64,000 bases of DNA from Melanocharis versteri. Lineage: Eukaryota > Chordata > Aves > Passeriformes > Melanocharitidae. The notes beneath the pieces were generated by a model. The model was given only the letters and a program-made list of their open reading frames with translations. It was not told where the DNA came from and made no database searches. Within the stretch, counting starts at the first letter, position 1. Every line of letters begins with the position of its first letter. The position numbers and the translations under genes were made by a program. The DNA is taken from assembly GCA_013397845.1 (NCBI GenBank), contig VZTG01009131.1, forward strand, positions 501,297 to 565,296, given 5' to 3'. Of this stretch, positions 54,101 through 60,420 are shown piece after piece.

Positions 54101-54547
54101 GCTTTATCATCCTCATGCAGCCTTGGTAACAATTCAGCTAATGCCATTCTTCCTAATAAGCCATATTCTGTTGTTGGGTCAGGAAGGACAGCAGCAGAAG
54201 AGAATGGTCCTGATGTTAATCCTCTTTCTGCCTTTAGGGCACCAAGAACATTGCAGCCACCCCCAGGGACATTTTATAAACCACCCTCTAACAAATCAAA
54301 AGAAAATGGAGATGGTTCTTCTGCTAAAGCTTGTGCACCAACCAGTGCTAGCTCTGTGCTCCCCCAGGGTAATACTGTGAAACCGGCTACGAGCTCTGCA
54401 CTTCCATCAGGTGATGCTGAACAAAACACAAACGAACAGAAATCTAGCTCAGAGGATATTCACCCCACAGATCTGAAGCCTGCTTACCATAGACTGAGAC
54501 CAAAAAGGATCCAGGAACTGGAACACAGGGAAGCTCATTTTGTATAG
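8917..54547 (+). CDS. ARHGAP29: ARHGAP29, Rho GTPase-activating protein 29 (spliced, 22 coding exons)
   Basis: The product stimulates GTP hydrolysis by Rho, preferentially RhoA. In known biology it acts with RASIP1 and RADIL downstream of Rap1 in endothelial adhesion, and human variants are linked to orofacial clefts. The 22 exons join in one frame into about 1326 residues (human about 1261). Order: Ser-rich N-terminus (1–55), conserved helical region (56–190), F-BAR domain (about 225–500), Ser-rich linker (500–670), C1 zinc finger (676–720, ligands H676, C687, C690, C701, C704, H709, C712, C720), RhoGAP domain (about 750–950) and a long C-terminal tail ending in AHFV, a likely PDZ ligand. 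RhoGAP core residues are present: R770 (arginine finger, in GIYRVNG), K807, R811 and N904. The start at 8917 follows a G at -3 and gives the Ser-rich N-terminus, but the frame is also open upstream to the splice acceptor, so a longer N-terminus is possible. No frameshift or premature stop was seen. The span includes introns. Confidence 0.95.
9179..29822. other. ARHGAP29 intron after coding exon 1 (20.6 kb)
   Basis: This is the largest intron of the gene. It is AT-rich throughout, with no recognised transposon, RNA gene or spliced coding exon. The longest open frame is 105 codons (22532–22846), which I do not recognise. Long 5' introns often carry enhancers, but conservation data would be needed to point to any. 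An imperfect direct duplication of about 18 bp lies near 16170–16215. Confidence 0.7.
29823..29966 (+). CDS. ARHGAP29: ARHGAP29 coding exon 2 (residues 88–136)
   Basis: Acceptor ctttactttttttcag|aaaatc and donor aaag|GTAAGG. It encodes ENHDGLHQVVHERLGELLRV and continues to VIAKVK, close to human IRLEELLRVLKSIMNKHQ. It starts in phase 1 and ends one base into an Ala codon. It lies in the conserved helical region before the F-BAR domain. Confidence 0.93.
29967..36312. other. ARHGAP29 intron after coding exon 2 (6.3 kb)
   Basis: Non-coding and AT-rich. It contains a perfect 20-bp tandem duplication (32034–32073) and a 12-bp GC palindrome (35862–35873). The open frames present are short and unrecognised. 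It ends in a long T tract before the acceptor gtaag|cggtg. Confidence 0.75.
32034..32073. repeat. Perfect 20-bp tandem duplication
   Basis: The unit ggcagtacagacttgtcaga is present twice without a spacer (32034–32053 and 32054–32073). It looks like a young replication-slippage event in the intron and may be polymorphic in copy number. Confidence 0.92.
36313..36409 (+). CDS. ARHGAP29: ARHGAP29 coding exon 3 (residues 136–168)
   Basis: Acceptor tttttgtaag|cggtg and donor aacgt|GTAAGT. It encodes AVNFKEVNEENKRELFSEIF and continues SSIETLAFTFGN, very close to human AVNFTEVNEENKNDLFQEVF. It ends two bases into a Val codon. The following 356-bp intron (36410–36765) shows nothing further. Confidence 0.95.
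36766..36838 (+). CDS. ARHGAP29: ARHGAP29 coding exon 4 (residues 168–192)
   Basis: Acceptor ttctggcag|tgtttc and donor gtcgg|GTAGGC. It encodes VSDFLMGDVDNGSSLGLPVS and then RRSR, matching human FLMGDVGNDSLLRLPVSR. It ends in phase 0. Confidence 0.94.
36839..40647. other. ARHGAP29 intron after coding exon 4 (3.8 kb)
   Basis: Non-coding AT-rich sequence. No repeat family, RNA gene or coding exon is recognisable. A G-rich patch at 37979–37990 and one at 38505–38518 are the only compositional departures. Confidence 0.75.
40648..40708 (+). CDS. ARHGAP29: ARHGAP29 coding exon 5 (residues 193–213)
   Basis: Acceptor gtacaccag|tctttt and donor ttcaag|GTAGGT. It encodes SFENLSVESGGSLHERDDIQ, similar to human SFENVSVESVDSSSEKGN. 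It ends one base into a Gly codon. The next intron (40709–41192, 484 bp) holds nothing recognisable. Confidence 0.93.
41193..41330 (+). CDS. ARHGAP29: ARHGAP29 coding exon 6 (residues 213–259), start of F-BAR
   Basis: Acceptor ttatttgcag|gacatc and donor cttgg|GTGAGT. It encodes the start of the F-BAR domain, IESALSYAKAWSKYTKDVVA then WVEKKLSLE, almost identical to human. F-BAR domains form crescent-shaped antiparallel dimers that bind curved membrane. A 284-bp intron follows. Confidence 0.96.
41615..41679 (+). CDS. ARHGAP29: ARHGAP29 coding exon 7 (residues 259–280)
   Basis: Acceptor ttcttaacag|aagtgg and donor caccag|GTGAGT. It encodes EVECAKNLAKMAETAKAVVG then HQ, part of the F-BAR helical bundle. 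It ends in phase 0. The next intron (41680–42142, 463 bp) is AT-rich with nothing recognisable. Confidence 0.94.
42143..42253 (+). CDS. ARHGAP29: ARHGAP29 coding exon 8 (residues 281–317)
   Basis: Acceptor gcaattttag|gattat and donor gtgcag|GTATGC. Thirty-seven codons, DYMPFQSIFINAFQNDIENS then QLWQQTAAALQSNKFVQ, within the F-BAR domain. Phase 0 at both ends. A 109-bp intron follows. Confidence 0.95.
42363..42443 (+). CDS. ARHGAP29: ARHGAP29 coding exon 9 (residues 318–344)
   Basis: Acceptor ttcctgtctag|cctctt and donor aaaatg|GTTGGT, a weaker donor than its neighbours (no A at +3, no A at +4). It encodes PLLGRKNELDRQRKDIKELW then QREQKKM, a charged coiled-coil stretch of the F-BAR domain. 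Phase 0 at both ends. Confidence 0.95.
42736..42924 (+). CDS. ARHGAP29: ARHGAP29 coding exon 10 (residues 345–407)
   Basis: Acceptor gcattctgcag|caagag and donor caaaag|GTAAAG. Sixty-three codons, including LYTQRQDEYEKAKSCTARAE and KQLEKKRRLEEEALQK, strongly charged helix conserved with human. Phase 0 at both ends. A 238-bp intron follows. Confidence 0.96.
43163..43300 (+). CDS. ARHGAP29: ARHGAP29 coding exon 11 (residues 408–453)
   Basis: Acceptor gttttctttag|gctgaa and donor aaagct|GTAAGC. It encodes AEEANEHYKASMAEVEEKRN then DLESFKSDVLTQLRELIYQC and DLTLKA, the late helices of the F-BAR domain. Phase 0. Confidence 0.95.
43301..44618. other. ARHGAP29 intron after coding exon 11 (1.3 kb)
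   Basis: Non-coding. It holds a short TTTG repeat (43894–43909). Its last 450 bases are open on the minus strand for 149 codons (44176–44622); I do not recognise that frame and treat it as unproven. Confidence 0.75.
44619..44809 (+). CDS. ARHGAP29: ARHGAP29 coding exon 12 (residues 454–517), end of F-BAR
   Basis: Acceptor cccaacag|gcaaca and donor gatgg|GTAAGT. It encodes ATVNLFQLQHAQVVSLPVNC then QSLCESAKLYDPGQQYSEFV, which closes the F-BAR region. The less conserved linker begins after KSLPKDG. It ends two bases into a Gly codon. Confidence 0.95.
44810..46630. other. ARHGAP29 intron after coding exon 12 (1.8 kb)
   Basis: Non-coding. The notable content is a long hairpin at 45632–45697 with a perfect 15-bp stem. 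The rest is AT-rich without recognisable repeats. Confidence 0.75.
45632..45697. repeat. Inverted repeat with perfect 15-bp arms and 36-nt loop
   Basis: The arm aaaaggcaggaaatt (45632–45646) is the exact reverse complement of aatttcctgcctttt (45683–45697). The loop can pair further in part (caaagttaaag against cttaattcttg), giving a hairpin of about 65–70 nt. The size resembles a microRNA precursor or a small foldback element. I do not know any annotated RNA here. Confidence 0.85.
46631..46797 (+). CDS. ARHGAP29: ARHGAP29 coding exon 13 (residues 517–573)
   Basis: Acceptor tttctgaag|ggtttt and donor ttcaag|GTAGTC. It encodes part of the Ser/Asn-rich linker between F-BAR and C1, beginning VFNKQSTNSVHTSHGNLSQC. 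This part is poorly conserved with human; support comes from frame, splice sites and position. It ends one base into the next codon. A 543-bp AT-rich intron (46798–47340) follows. Confidence 0.88.
47341..47469 (+). CDS. ARHGAP29: ARHGAP29 coding exon 14 (residues 573–616)
   Basis: It encodes VRGPPPFRSWSVGNQSGGMC then SDSESAGGSSESRSMDSPSA, matching human FIRSWTFGMFSDSESTGGSS. The donor is cccag|GTACAG. The acceptor is a tandem AAGCAG: cutting after the first AG (47340) adds one Ala, while cutting after the second (exon from 47344) removes it. Both keep frame. The Ser-rich stretch is a plausible phosphorylation region. Confidence 0.92.
47642..47740 (+). CDS. ARHGAP29: ARHGAP29 coding exon 15 (residues 616–649)
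   Basis: Acceptor tcatctgctag|gggatt and donor ttgtg|GTAATG. It encodes GDFKRRLPRTPSTGTMSSAD then DLDEREPPSPSDC, nearly identical to human over LPRTPSSGTMSSADDLDERE. This is the most conserved part of the linker and is rich in Ser-Pro and Thr-Pro sites. Confidence 0.96.
47741..49274. other. ARHGAP29 intron after coding exon 15 (1.5 kb)
   Basis: Non-coding and AT-rich. The coding frame of exon 15 stays open for a further 48 codons into this intron before a stop near 47886. No repeat or RNA gene is recognisable. Confidence 0.75.
49275..49438 (+). CDS. ARHGAP29: ARHGAP29 coding exon 16 (residues 649–703), first half of C1 domain
   Basis: Acceptor attctcttcag|gtttaa and donor gaggag|GTAAGT. It carries the C1 zinc ligands H676, C687, C690 and C701 in HKLRKLRAPSKCRECDSLVV, parallel to human HKFRKLRSPTKCRDCEGIVV. 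Phase 0 at the end. Confidence 0.96.
49671..49859 (+). CDS. ARHGAP29: ARHGAP29 coding exon 17 (residues 704–766), second half of C1 domain
   Basis: Acceptor tcttcccctgtag|tgttcg and donor gtcaag|GTATGC. It carries the remaining zinc ligands C704, H709, C712 and C720 (CSLACHKKCLETLAIQCGH), then the approach to the RhoGAP domain, HLFGVEFAQAAKNIPDGIPF. Phase 0 at both ends. A 130-bp intron follows. Confidence 0.96.
49990..50127 (+). CDS. ARHGAP29: ARHGAP29 coding exon 18 (residues 767–812), RhoGAP arginine finger
   Basis: Acceptor tggtcttttag|ggcatc and donor cgccag|GTATGG. It begins GIYRVNG with the catalytic arginine finger R770 (49999–50001) and ends in NVLKLYLRQ with K807 and R811, which contact the GTPase in this family. 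Human has GIYRVCG and DVLKLYLRQ. The next intron (50128–51104, 977 bp) shows nothing recognisable. Confidence 0.97.
51105..51337 (+). CDS. ARHGAP29: ARHGAP29 coding exon 19 (residues 813–890)
   Basis: Acceptor tatttcttcag|cttcca and donor cacag|GTAAGA. It encodes LPEPLILFRLYNEFIGLAKE and later LLKQLPVPNYNTLQYLIGHL, central RhoGAP helices. It ends two bases into an Arg codon. The next intron (51338–52107, 770 bp) is non-coding and ends in a T-rich acceptor tract. Confidence 0.96.
52108..52414 (+). CDS. ARHGAP29: ARHGAP29 coding exon 20 (residues 890–992), end of RhoGAP
   Basis: Acceptor ctttgtgcag|agtcac and donor aaggaa|GTGAGT. It contains NKMSASNLGIIFGPTLIRPR, with the conserved core Asn N904 (52148–52150), and the last RhoGAP helix, QARVVELLITYYEKIFD. 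After about residue 950 it becomes a polar tail with a short Gln run (EREQQQQRKS). A 169-bp intron follows. Confidence 0.96.
52584..52689 (+). CDS. ARHGAP29: ARHGAP29 coding exon 21 (residues 993–1028)
   Basis: It encodes GIQIAPSERASETAALFLES then KNSKNTKEEADTSVT, a polar low-conservation tail segment. The donor is aactg|GTTAGT. The acceptor is a tandem TAGCAG: cutting after the first AG (exon from 52581) inserts one Gln, while cutting after the second gives the exon listed. Support is from frame, splice sites and continuity; sequence similarity is weak. Confidence 0.85.
52690..53648. other. ARHGAP29 last intron (959 bp)
   Basis: Non-coding. It contains a tight palindrome at 52989–53009 (9-bp arms, 3-base loop). 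No repeat family or RNA gene is recognisable. The acceptor is tgtatttctag|gtgatg. Confidence 0.8.
53649..54547 (+). CDS. ARHGAP29: ARHGAP29 coding exon 22 (residues 1028–1326) and stop
   Basis: The long last coding exon encodes the disordered C-terminal tail. Islands conserved with human are RPVSLPVDRIL (human RPVSLPVDRLL), the region around DKQYKQYDITARTAMIM (human DKQYEQNSLTAKTTMIM), and FRAPRTLQPPPGTFYKP (human VRAPRTLQPQHWTTFYKP). It ends HFV-stop (tag 54545–54547). The human C-terminus PQFV is the ligand for a PDZ domain of PTPN13 (PTPL1), the origin of the name PARG1. The tail has no known catalytic role. Confidence 0.95.
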
Positions 54548-54785
54548 GGTGCAAATTCCTCTTGGACTTATATGCAATTTGTTGATGTTGCCAGTGGAGG
54601 CTTCCCTTTGCCCCTTTATCCTTTGCCTTCCCTTGAGAATCCCACTTTTGTGCCATATTGGAGTTATTTTTATATATGCAGCATTTTAAAAATGGGGGGA
54701 GGCCTGGGGAACTGTGAATTAAATAAGTCAAACTTTTTGTAGTTCAGTAGCTTTCAATAAAGATGTAATACATTCCCAGTCTAGA
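54548..54785 (+). other. ARHGAP29: ARHGAP29 3' UTR to the first strong polyadenylation signal
   Basis: The sequence follows the stop without another recognisable exon. The canonical signal AATAAA at 54756–54761 would direct cleavage near 54775–54785. Further signals downstream suggest that longer forms exist. Confidence 0.65.
54756..54761 (+). terminator. Polyadenylation signal AATAAA (proximal)
   Basis: Canonical hexamer 209 bases after the stop codon, within ctttcAATAAAgatg. It is the first canonical signal downstream of the stop. Confidence 0.6.
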
Positions 54786-56835
54786 CACAGTTAATGGGTT
54801 CATTGAATAAGACACTGAGCTTCATTTCATTGTGTGGAATGGAGTGCTTATTCATAGAGAAACAGCTATTTTTCTTAATAGATGTTATAATAAAAATGGA
54901 AGGTTTAATGTTCACTGTCTAAGCATAAACCAAAGCTTGTGCTTTGCTCTGTAAAAGCATTTGTTCATTTTTCTAATCTGTGCAATTAAAGCTTTGCTCT
55001 TGAACAGGCTTACATACTGGCCAGCATGGCCATAATTATGTATCATATGTGTATATTTTAGGCAGACATGGTATCTGTTGCCAGTTTTCTATGTTGTCAC
55101 TTTAATTTTTTTTTTTTTGTACAGCAAGGATGCACTTACTGAGCTTTACTATTCAGAAGCAGCAATCAATTCACATCTGGTTTCTTTGTGTAGCTTAGGG
55201 AATGGGGCAAATGTGCACAGCCTGTTTCACTTGGGTGCCCTTCTGGAGACACTCAGTTGCTGTGGTGCTGTCCTTTCCCAGGTGAATGAAAAGGCAGTGA
55301 CTTGCTTGCTATAGATCAGTCTCACCACTTAACCTGGTGTAACTGAAATGAAGAGCTTTTTTTCCAAGTTTCAGTGAAACAGCTAAAAATAACCAAAAAT
55401 CAGCATTAGTAGGTGCATCTAATGGTTTTCACTTTGTATTAAATGGTTTTTATGTGTACACTGTGTTATATTTGCTTTAAAATATATTAACGTGTTAACA
55501 TTTCAGTGACTCTATGGCTTCTATATCTGGATTTCTTCTAACTTATTAAAATACAGATGTTTGGCCTTTGCAATAGTGTAGTACTCTCCTGCATCTATCT
55601 TCTGGGGCTGGGGGGGTGGCACACTTTTCTTAATGGGATTACAATTAGCGTGACCCTTTCTTGCGTACTATAGAGTACAGTTGTTTTGGCATGGTGCTTT
55701 CTACTGATGTAAGCACCAAGATGACTCTCAAAGGACAGCAAGGACAATCAGTTTTCTGTTTTTGCGACATGAAATACACTGGACTTTAATACACCCCTTA
55801 CCTTTGTCAATCTTCCCAAAACACCACAGATAAAATCCCACACTCTGTTTGGTGGACATAATCTGATTTTTATTTCCAGAATTCGCAACACTGGACTTTG
55901 ATTCCTTGTCACATTTCCACAGAAGCAGGGCTTGCATTCTTGGCAAAGGCCGTCCTGTCACTGGATGGTTCTGGCTGTGCTTGGGGTCATTTCTTTGGGG
56001 AGCTGCCTCTTATTACAGAAAAGCTGAAGGTCTCAGATGCTGCTGTCTGCCCAGACTGGTGTTGGGAGTTGCATAACAAAATTTGTGGAAAGGCTTCTTG
56101 ACATAGATGGTAATTTGTTCTACTTTGACAATGGAGGAGTGGACTATATATACCCGACACAGCTGGTTAATGAATCATTAAAGGCAGTGTAGCATAACTT
56201 CATAGCACAGTTGTGAAAGGATCAGTATTGATTAGGACCCCAAGATAGCAAAATAATTTGTGAATTATCATTAAATTTATTGTCTCACTATATTTAAGTG
56301 TTTTAGCATGTCTAGCACTGGATATGGTAATGGCTTAAGAAATCAATTAAACTCCTCGATTTAATAATTTCTTAATTTAATAAAGCTGTTCACCTAGTGT
56401 GATAGAGGGTCTCTAGTACTACCCAGAGCAGGCTCCCGAGACAGAATTACAACAGTGGATATTAACCCATGAGAAACAGATATTTCTTAATCAAATCATA
56501 ACACCAGTTATTACTGGCCCTTGCCCTACTCCTTTTTATGTAACATCTGCTTCCATATTTTGCTGGTACGAAAGGTTTCTGCTTTTTTTAAGGTGTTTCC
56601 CACAGCCCCGCAGGTGCCAGCGGGCTGGGCCGGGAGCGGGGAGAGAAGGGCCCGGTGCCTGTGGGCGGGAATCCGTAGGTGTCTTACAAACCCACGTTAT
56701 TTCAGGGAAAACATCAATTTCAAAAGATGATTTACGTGTCTCAGCTTTATAATGCTTTCGACTGTTTTTATGTAATACAAGCGAAGTAGCCAGGGCACGT
56801 CTTTGGAAATGGAAACCTTTGGAGCCTAAACGAGG
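54786..56835. other. Possible extended 3' UTR, then intergenic DNA
   Basis: AT-rich sequence with additional candidate polyadenylation hexamers (ATTAAA at 54985, AATAAA at 56379). Mammalian ARHGAP29 has a 3' UTR longer than the 230 bases implied by the proximal signal, so part of this stretch may be transcribed. A small GC-rich patch occurs at 56605–56680. No coding exon is supported. Confidence 0.55.
54889..54894 (+). terminator. Polyadenylation signal AATAAA (second)
   Basis: Canonical hexamer in gttataATAAAAatgg. The near-canonical ATTAAA follows at 54985–54990, so two further cleavage sites are possible within 250 bases of the proximal one. Confidence 0.45.
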
Positions 56836-57125
56836 TTATGACCGTGCTGCCCAGCGTGGCGGCAGCGCCGGAGGGGCTGCGGGGCGGGGCCGGGGGCTCT
56901 TCCCGAGCCTTCCCCTCAGCCCGGGGACAGCGCGGCCTGCGGGGGAGGCTGGGAGCCGGCAGCTTAATGGACACTCTGTGACTTCTTAATTTGTCCGTTT
57001 TCGTAAACGTTTGCACGGTGGCTTTACGTCCGTGTTGTGTTCGGGCCCGTACGCTGAGGGCCCTCTCGCCTGTGAGGGAGCGGGGGGGGCGGCCGCGGCA
57101 GCGGAGCCTTACGCCTTGCGGAAAA
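56836..57125. promoter_or_regulatory. Isolated CpG island, candidate promoter of unknown transcript
   Basis: By eye there are about 32 CpG dinucleotides in 290 bases, against a CpG-poor background. It has an Sp1-type GC box at 56881–56896 (ggggcggggccggggg) and a NotI site (57089–57096). It lies about 2.3 kb downstream of the ARHGAP29 stop. Such islands in birds usually mark promoters. No first coding exon is recognisable on either strand, so the transcript and its direction are unknown. It could serve a non-coding RNA, an upstream start of the next gene, or be a regulatory element. Confidence 0.6.
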
Positions 57126-60100
57126 GACTTTGGTTCCCTTTGGAACTGAAAATGTTTCGAATGGCCCCTCTTGTTTCTTTTGGTTCAGGTGCAGATTTCC
57201 CTCTGTCTTGCTTTGAAATGGCTTCACTCCAATGGAACTGCAGTAATCCTACCCACCTGCCCCAGGTGACAGATTGTGGGTCGTGCAAAGTGCCAGAACC
57301 CTGCAGCTTGAACTCTGGCGAGGAAACCTTTTGCTGTCAGATTTGTTTGGTAATTGCATTTTCTGAAGTCATAATGCACTGCCTCATCCCTCTTAAAGCT
57401 TTGGCAGAGTACCGACTTTTGTAAGTCGCTGACCTAATTAGTCCTGACAGCTTTTTGTTTAGTAGGGCCCCTGATGCTACCAGAACTACCCTTCTGAAAC
57501 CATCTTTTCAAATACGGGGTTTGTTCAGATCTGAAGAAATATATTCGGAAATATCAACATCCTAACACAGACTTGATTGTACTTGGGCTGGTCATGTTGG
57601 ATGTTTGGGAGGATTTTTATTCATGAGTCCTTAAACTCGCAGATTGAGCTGTTCTGTATCAAGCAGGGGATTAAAACAATCTCCTTAAAACTGAGCAGTG
57701 TTATTCTGCAAGTGCTAACTGCATCTAAGATATGTGTTTCTTTGCTGCCAAGCTGAACATTCCTTCAGAAACCTTTCCCTTTCAGCAGTGCTCACACATG
57801 AGGTAAGCTTTTGTGGTAAGTTTTCAAGGTTTTTGTTGCTTCTGTGTAAGAAGTCTGTGTTTTTCTTGCAAATCCGTGAACTCTTCAGCTTCTGTGTAGC
57901 AGAGGCCTAATGGAGCTAATCTGAAAGCTGACACGAAATGCTCTGTGAAGGCAGCGCACGTATGGTAACGTTGGTAACTTAGCTCAGAGCGTTTGTACTT
58001 TTTGAGTGACTTCGCTACATACCACTGTGGCTCACCGTACAGAGTGATCTCAGAGCACATAAACTGTGTTCTGTTTGGATGAAACTAAACTGAAACGTGT
58101 GCTTCAGCACCGTACCTGATGTGCTGCAGCTACTAATGCACCTTCAGTCTGTGCCTGGAGCTCATCTGAAGTAACTCTTAGGCAAATAGTGCTTGGGTCC
58201 TGGGTCCTCAGCACCCACTGTTTCACTATAAAGCTGCTCTTATTGGGCCAGCCCACTTGTCAAGGTGCACATAATATGCTGGAAAAATAGAATAAACCCA
58301 ATGTTTCAACTTCCCATTAGCAAAGTGGGGTGGGGGAGAGGGACAGGGAATGTCTGATATTTACAAATGATGGTGGATATTTAGAATATTCATGGAAATA
58401 AGTCTCACAGGAGGATTGTTTGGAGACAAGCCTTTCTGAATAAAATGTTCTATCTACATGCCCATTTATATTCATAGAGGGAGGGAAATTCTTTTTCTAA
58501 TTTAGAGATCCAAGGGACCCGTGGAAAGTGTTTCACTCACAGGCAGAAGAAAAAACTATCCTAAATCTTCCAAAATGTTAAATGTTTGAGGAAGGCGAAT
58601 GCTAGGAAAATCCTCGCTCCTCAGGCCTTATGCAGCTGGGTGACAGAACAATGTCTATATGAAGTAAACTGAATTACGCCTGAGGTAGAAAACATGTCGT
58701 GTGTGTTTCCACTGCTTTGTGCTTGTTTATCCACAGATTGGGGTGATTAGCTCACTGTTGTGTTTGCATAAGAATGGGATCTGTTTAAGATTCCACATTT
58801 CTCTGTGTTTGGCATGGAAGAGTCTGATTGCAATTGTCTTTCATTAATAGAAATACACCTTTCAAACAGAGATTCCATGGGGCCTTTTCTTAGTCTTTCT
58901 GATTTTTTTGTCATTTCATCCTGGTTTGACAGAACTTCCCATTCTTGTCCTTCAGGTTACTCCTTACTCATTTCAGAGGGAGGCTCCTGAAATACATAGG
59001 AAACATCTAAAAAGCTTCAGCTTGGGTTTTCCCCAGCAGTTTGCGATGGCTGAGTGCAAAACTTACCTTAACTCAGAAAGCCCAGACCTGCGTTTGTGCA
59101 GTTTTCTTTACCCACACGTAGATATATCTGTTTATTGATACAAGATACATTTATACACACCCACTCCTACAGTTAGTCTCGGCAAAATTGTGTCAGCATT
59201 AATTGTGTTAGCTTTCTAGTGAGCCTGTGTCGGGGGACATGCTCTTCTACATGTGTAAGAATGTCTCATGGGGTAGGAAATGGTGCTGGAAAGCATTGTT
59301 GAACATTAGAAGTGCTGGCCCATGAGCACACCCAATACACCTAAGTGTGCATATTTTTTAAGCTATCTTTTCACATAATTTTTAAATTCTCCTTATTTTA
59401 GAGAAATATTTGCTTGTGGTACTGGAGAGATTACTGGGGATGTTTTTATAATTTGCTGGATGAATAGCATTTAATCAGACTTGATTTTTTCGTCAAAAGT
59501 CAGGAATAAGCCTGGAAATAAGAAAACAAAATTCTGATATTTAAAACAGCTGTTAAAACTATGGCATATGTGTGTGAGGTAAGGGGATATCACAACACAC
59601 ATACCATGTGACCCCATGTATTGCGTGTAGGTGCTCATGAAGCACGTAACGGGGAACTTTTATGTTATCAGATATCTACTGTAGGCATAGTGCAAGAACT
59701 ATCACCAAATACCTATTTCCATTTATTGCTTTATTTATGTTCTGATACATAATTGGAATGTCTCATGTTTTGTTGCTGCTGGCAACAAACTACAGATCTT
59801 TAGGAAATAGTTAAGTCATAGTCACCACTGTGGGTAGAGTTACAGTGAAATTGTGTAGCGTGCTCCATAAGCTGAACTGTATTTTCACCTCCCATGTAAA
59901 ATGATAGGCCCTGCAAAAGCTTTCTCTGTTTACTTCTGAAGATCCCTTTGTAAAGCTAAAAAGCAAAAACGGGTCACAGGAGCAGCGGATGTAGTTGACC
60001 ATAGAAAGCAAAATATACCCTACCATCATCCAATCGTGATGTAAAAAATCTAATTAGGAGAGATTAGTTTAATCTGTTAGAGCTGTCTCTGCAAACATGT

Positions 60101-60420
60101 GGACAGCAAAAAGAGATCCATTTTCTTAAAATAACTTGCCTTAGGACTTTAGAGTTAAAATGTTTGTTTGCTGGATAAAACTATTAAATTATCTGTTTTC
60201 CTCACACAGTGGTAGGGCTTAAACACAGTCTGCAGCTGAGAAGAAGCAGCAGTGCTGGTTTCTCTGCTTTGCACTGCCATTGGTCAGAGTTAACTTCTGT
60301 CTGTGGCTTTATGAGCTTTGTTTCTCTGTCTAGATTGAAGCAGGCTGAGTCTCACCTGTGATATGAACATATGCTCAACAGAAATTAGATCAAAGTCACT
60401 TGTAAAAGAAGAGGTTGCCA
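57126..60420. other. Intergenic DNA, no supported gene
   Basis: AT-rich sequence between the CpG island and the CR1 element. The open frame running out of the island (57011–57424) has no recognisable product. I looked for a start of ABCA4, the usual neighbour, and did not recognise its first exon. Confidence 0.6.

Noticed and set aside
57011..57424. 138-codon + frame leaving the CpG island
   Set aside because: Its first part is GC-island sequence, its start is not ATG, and no domain or homologue is recognisable. The island itself is reported, the frame is not called.
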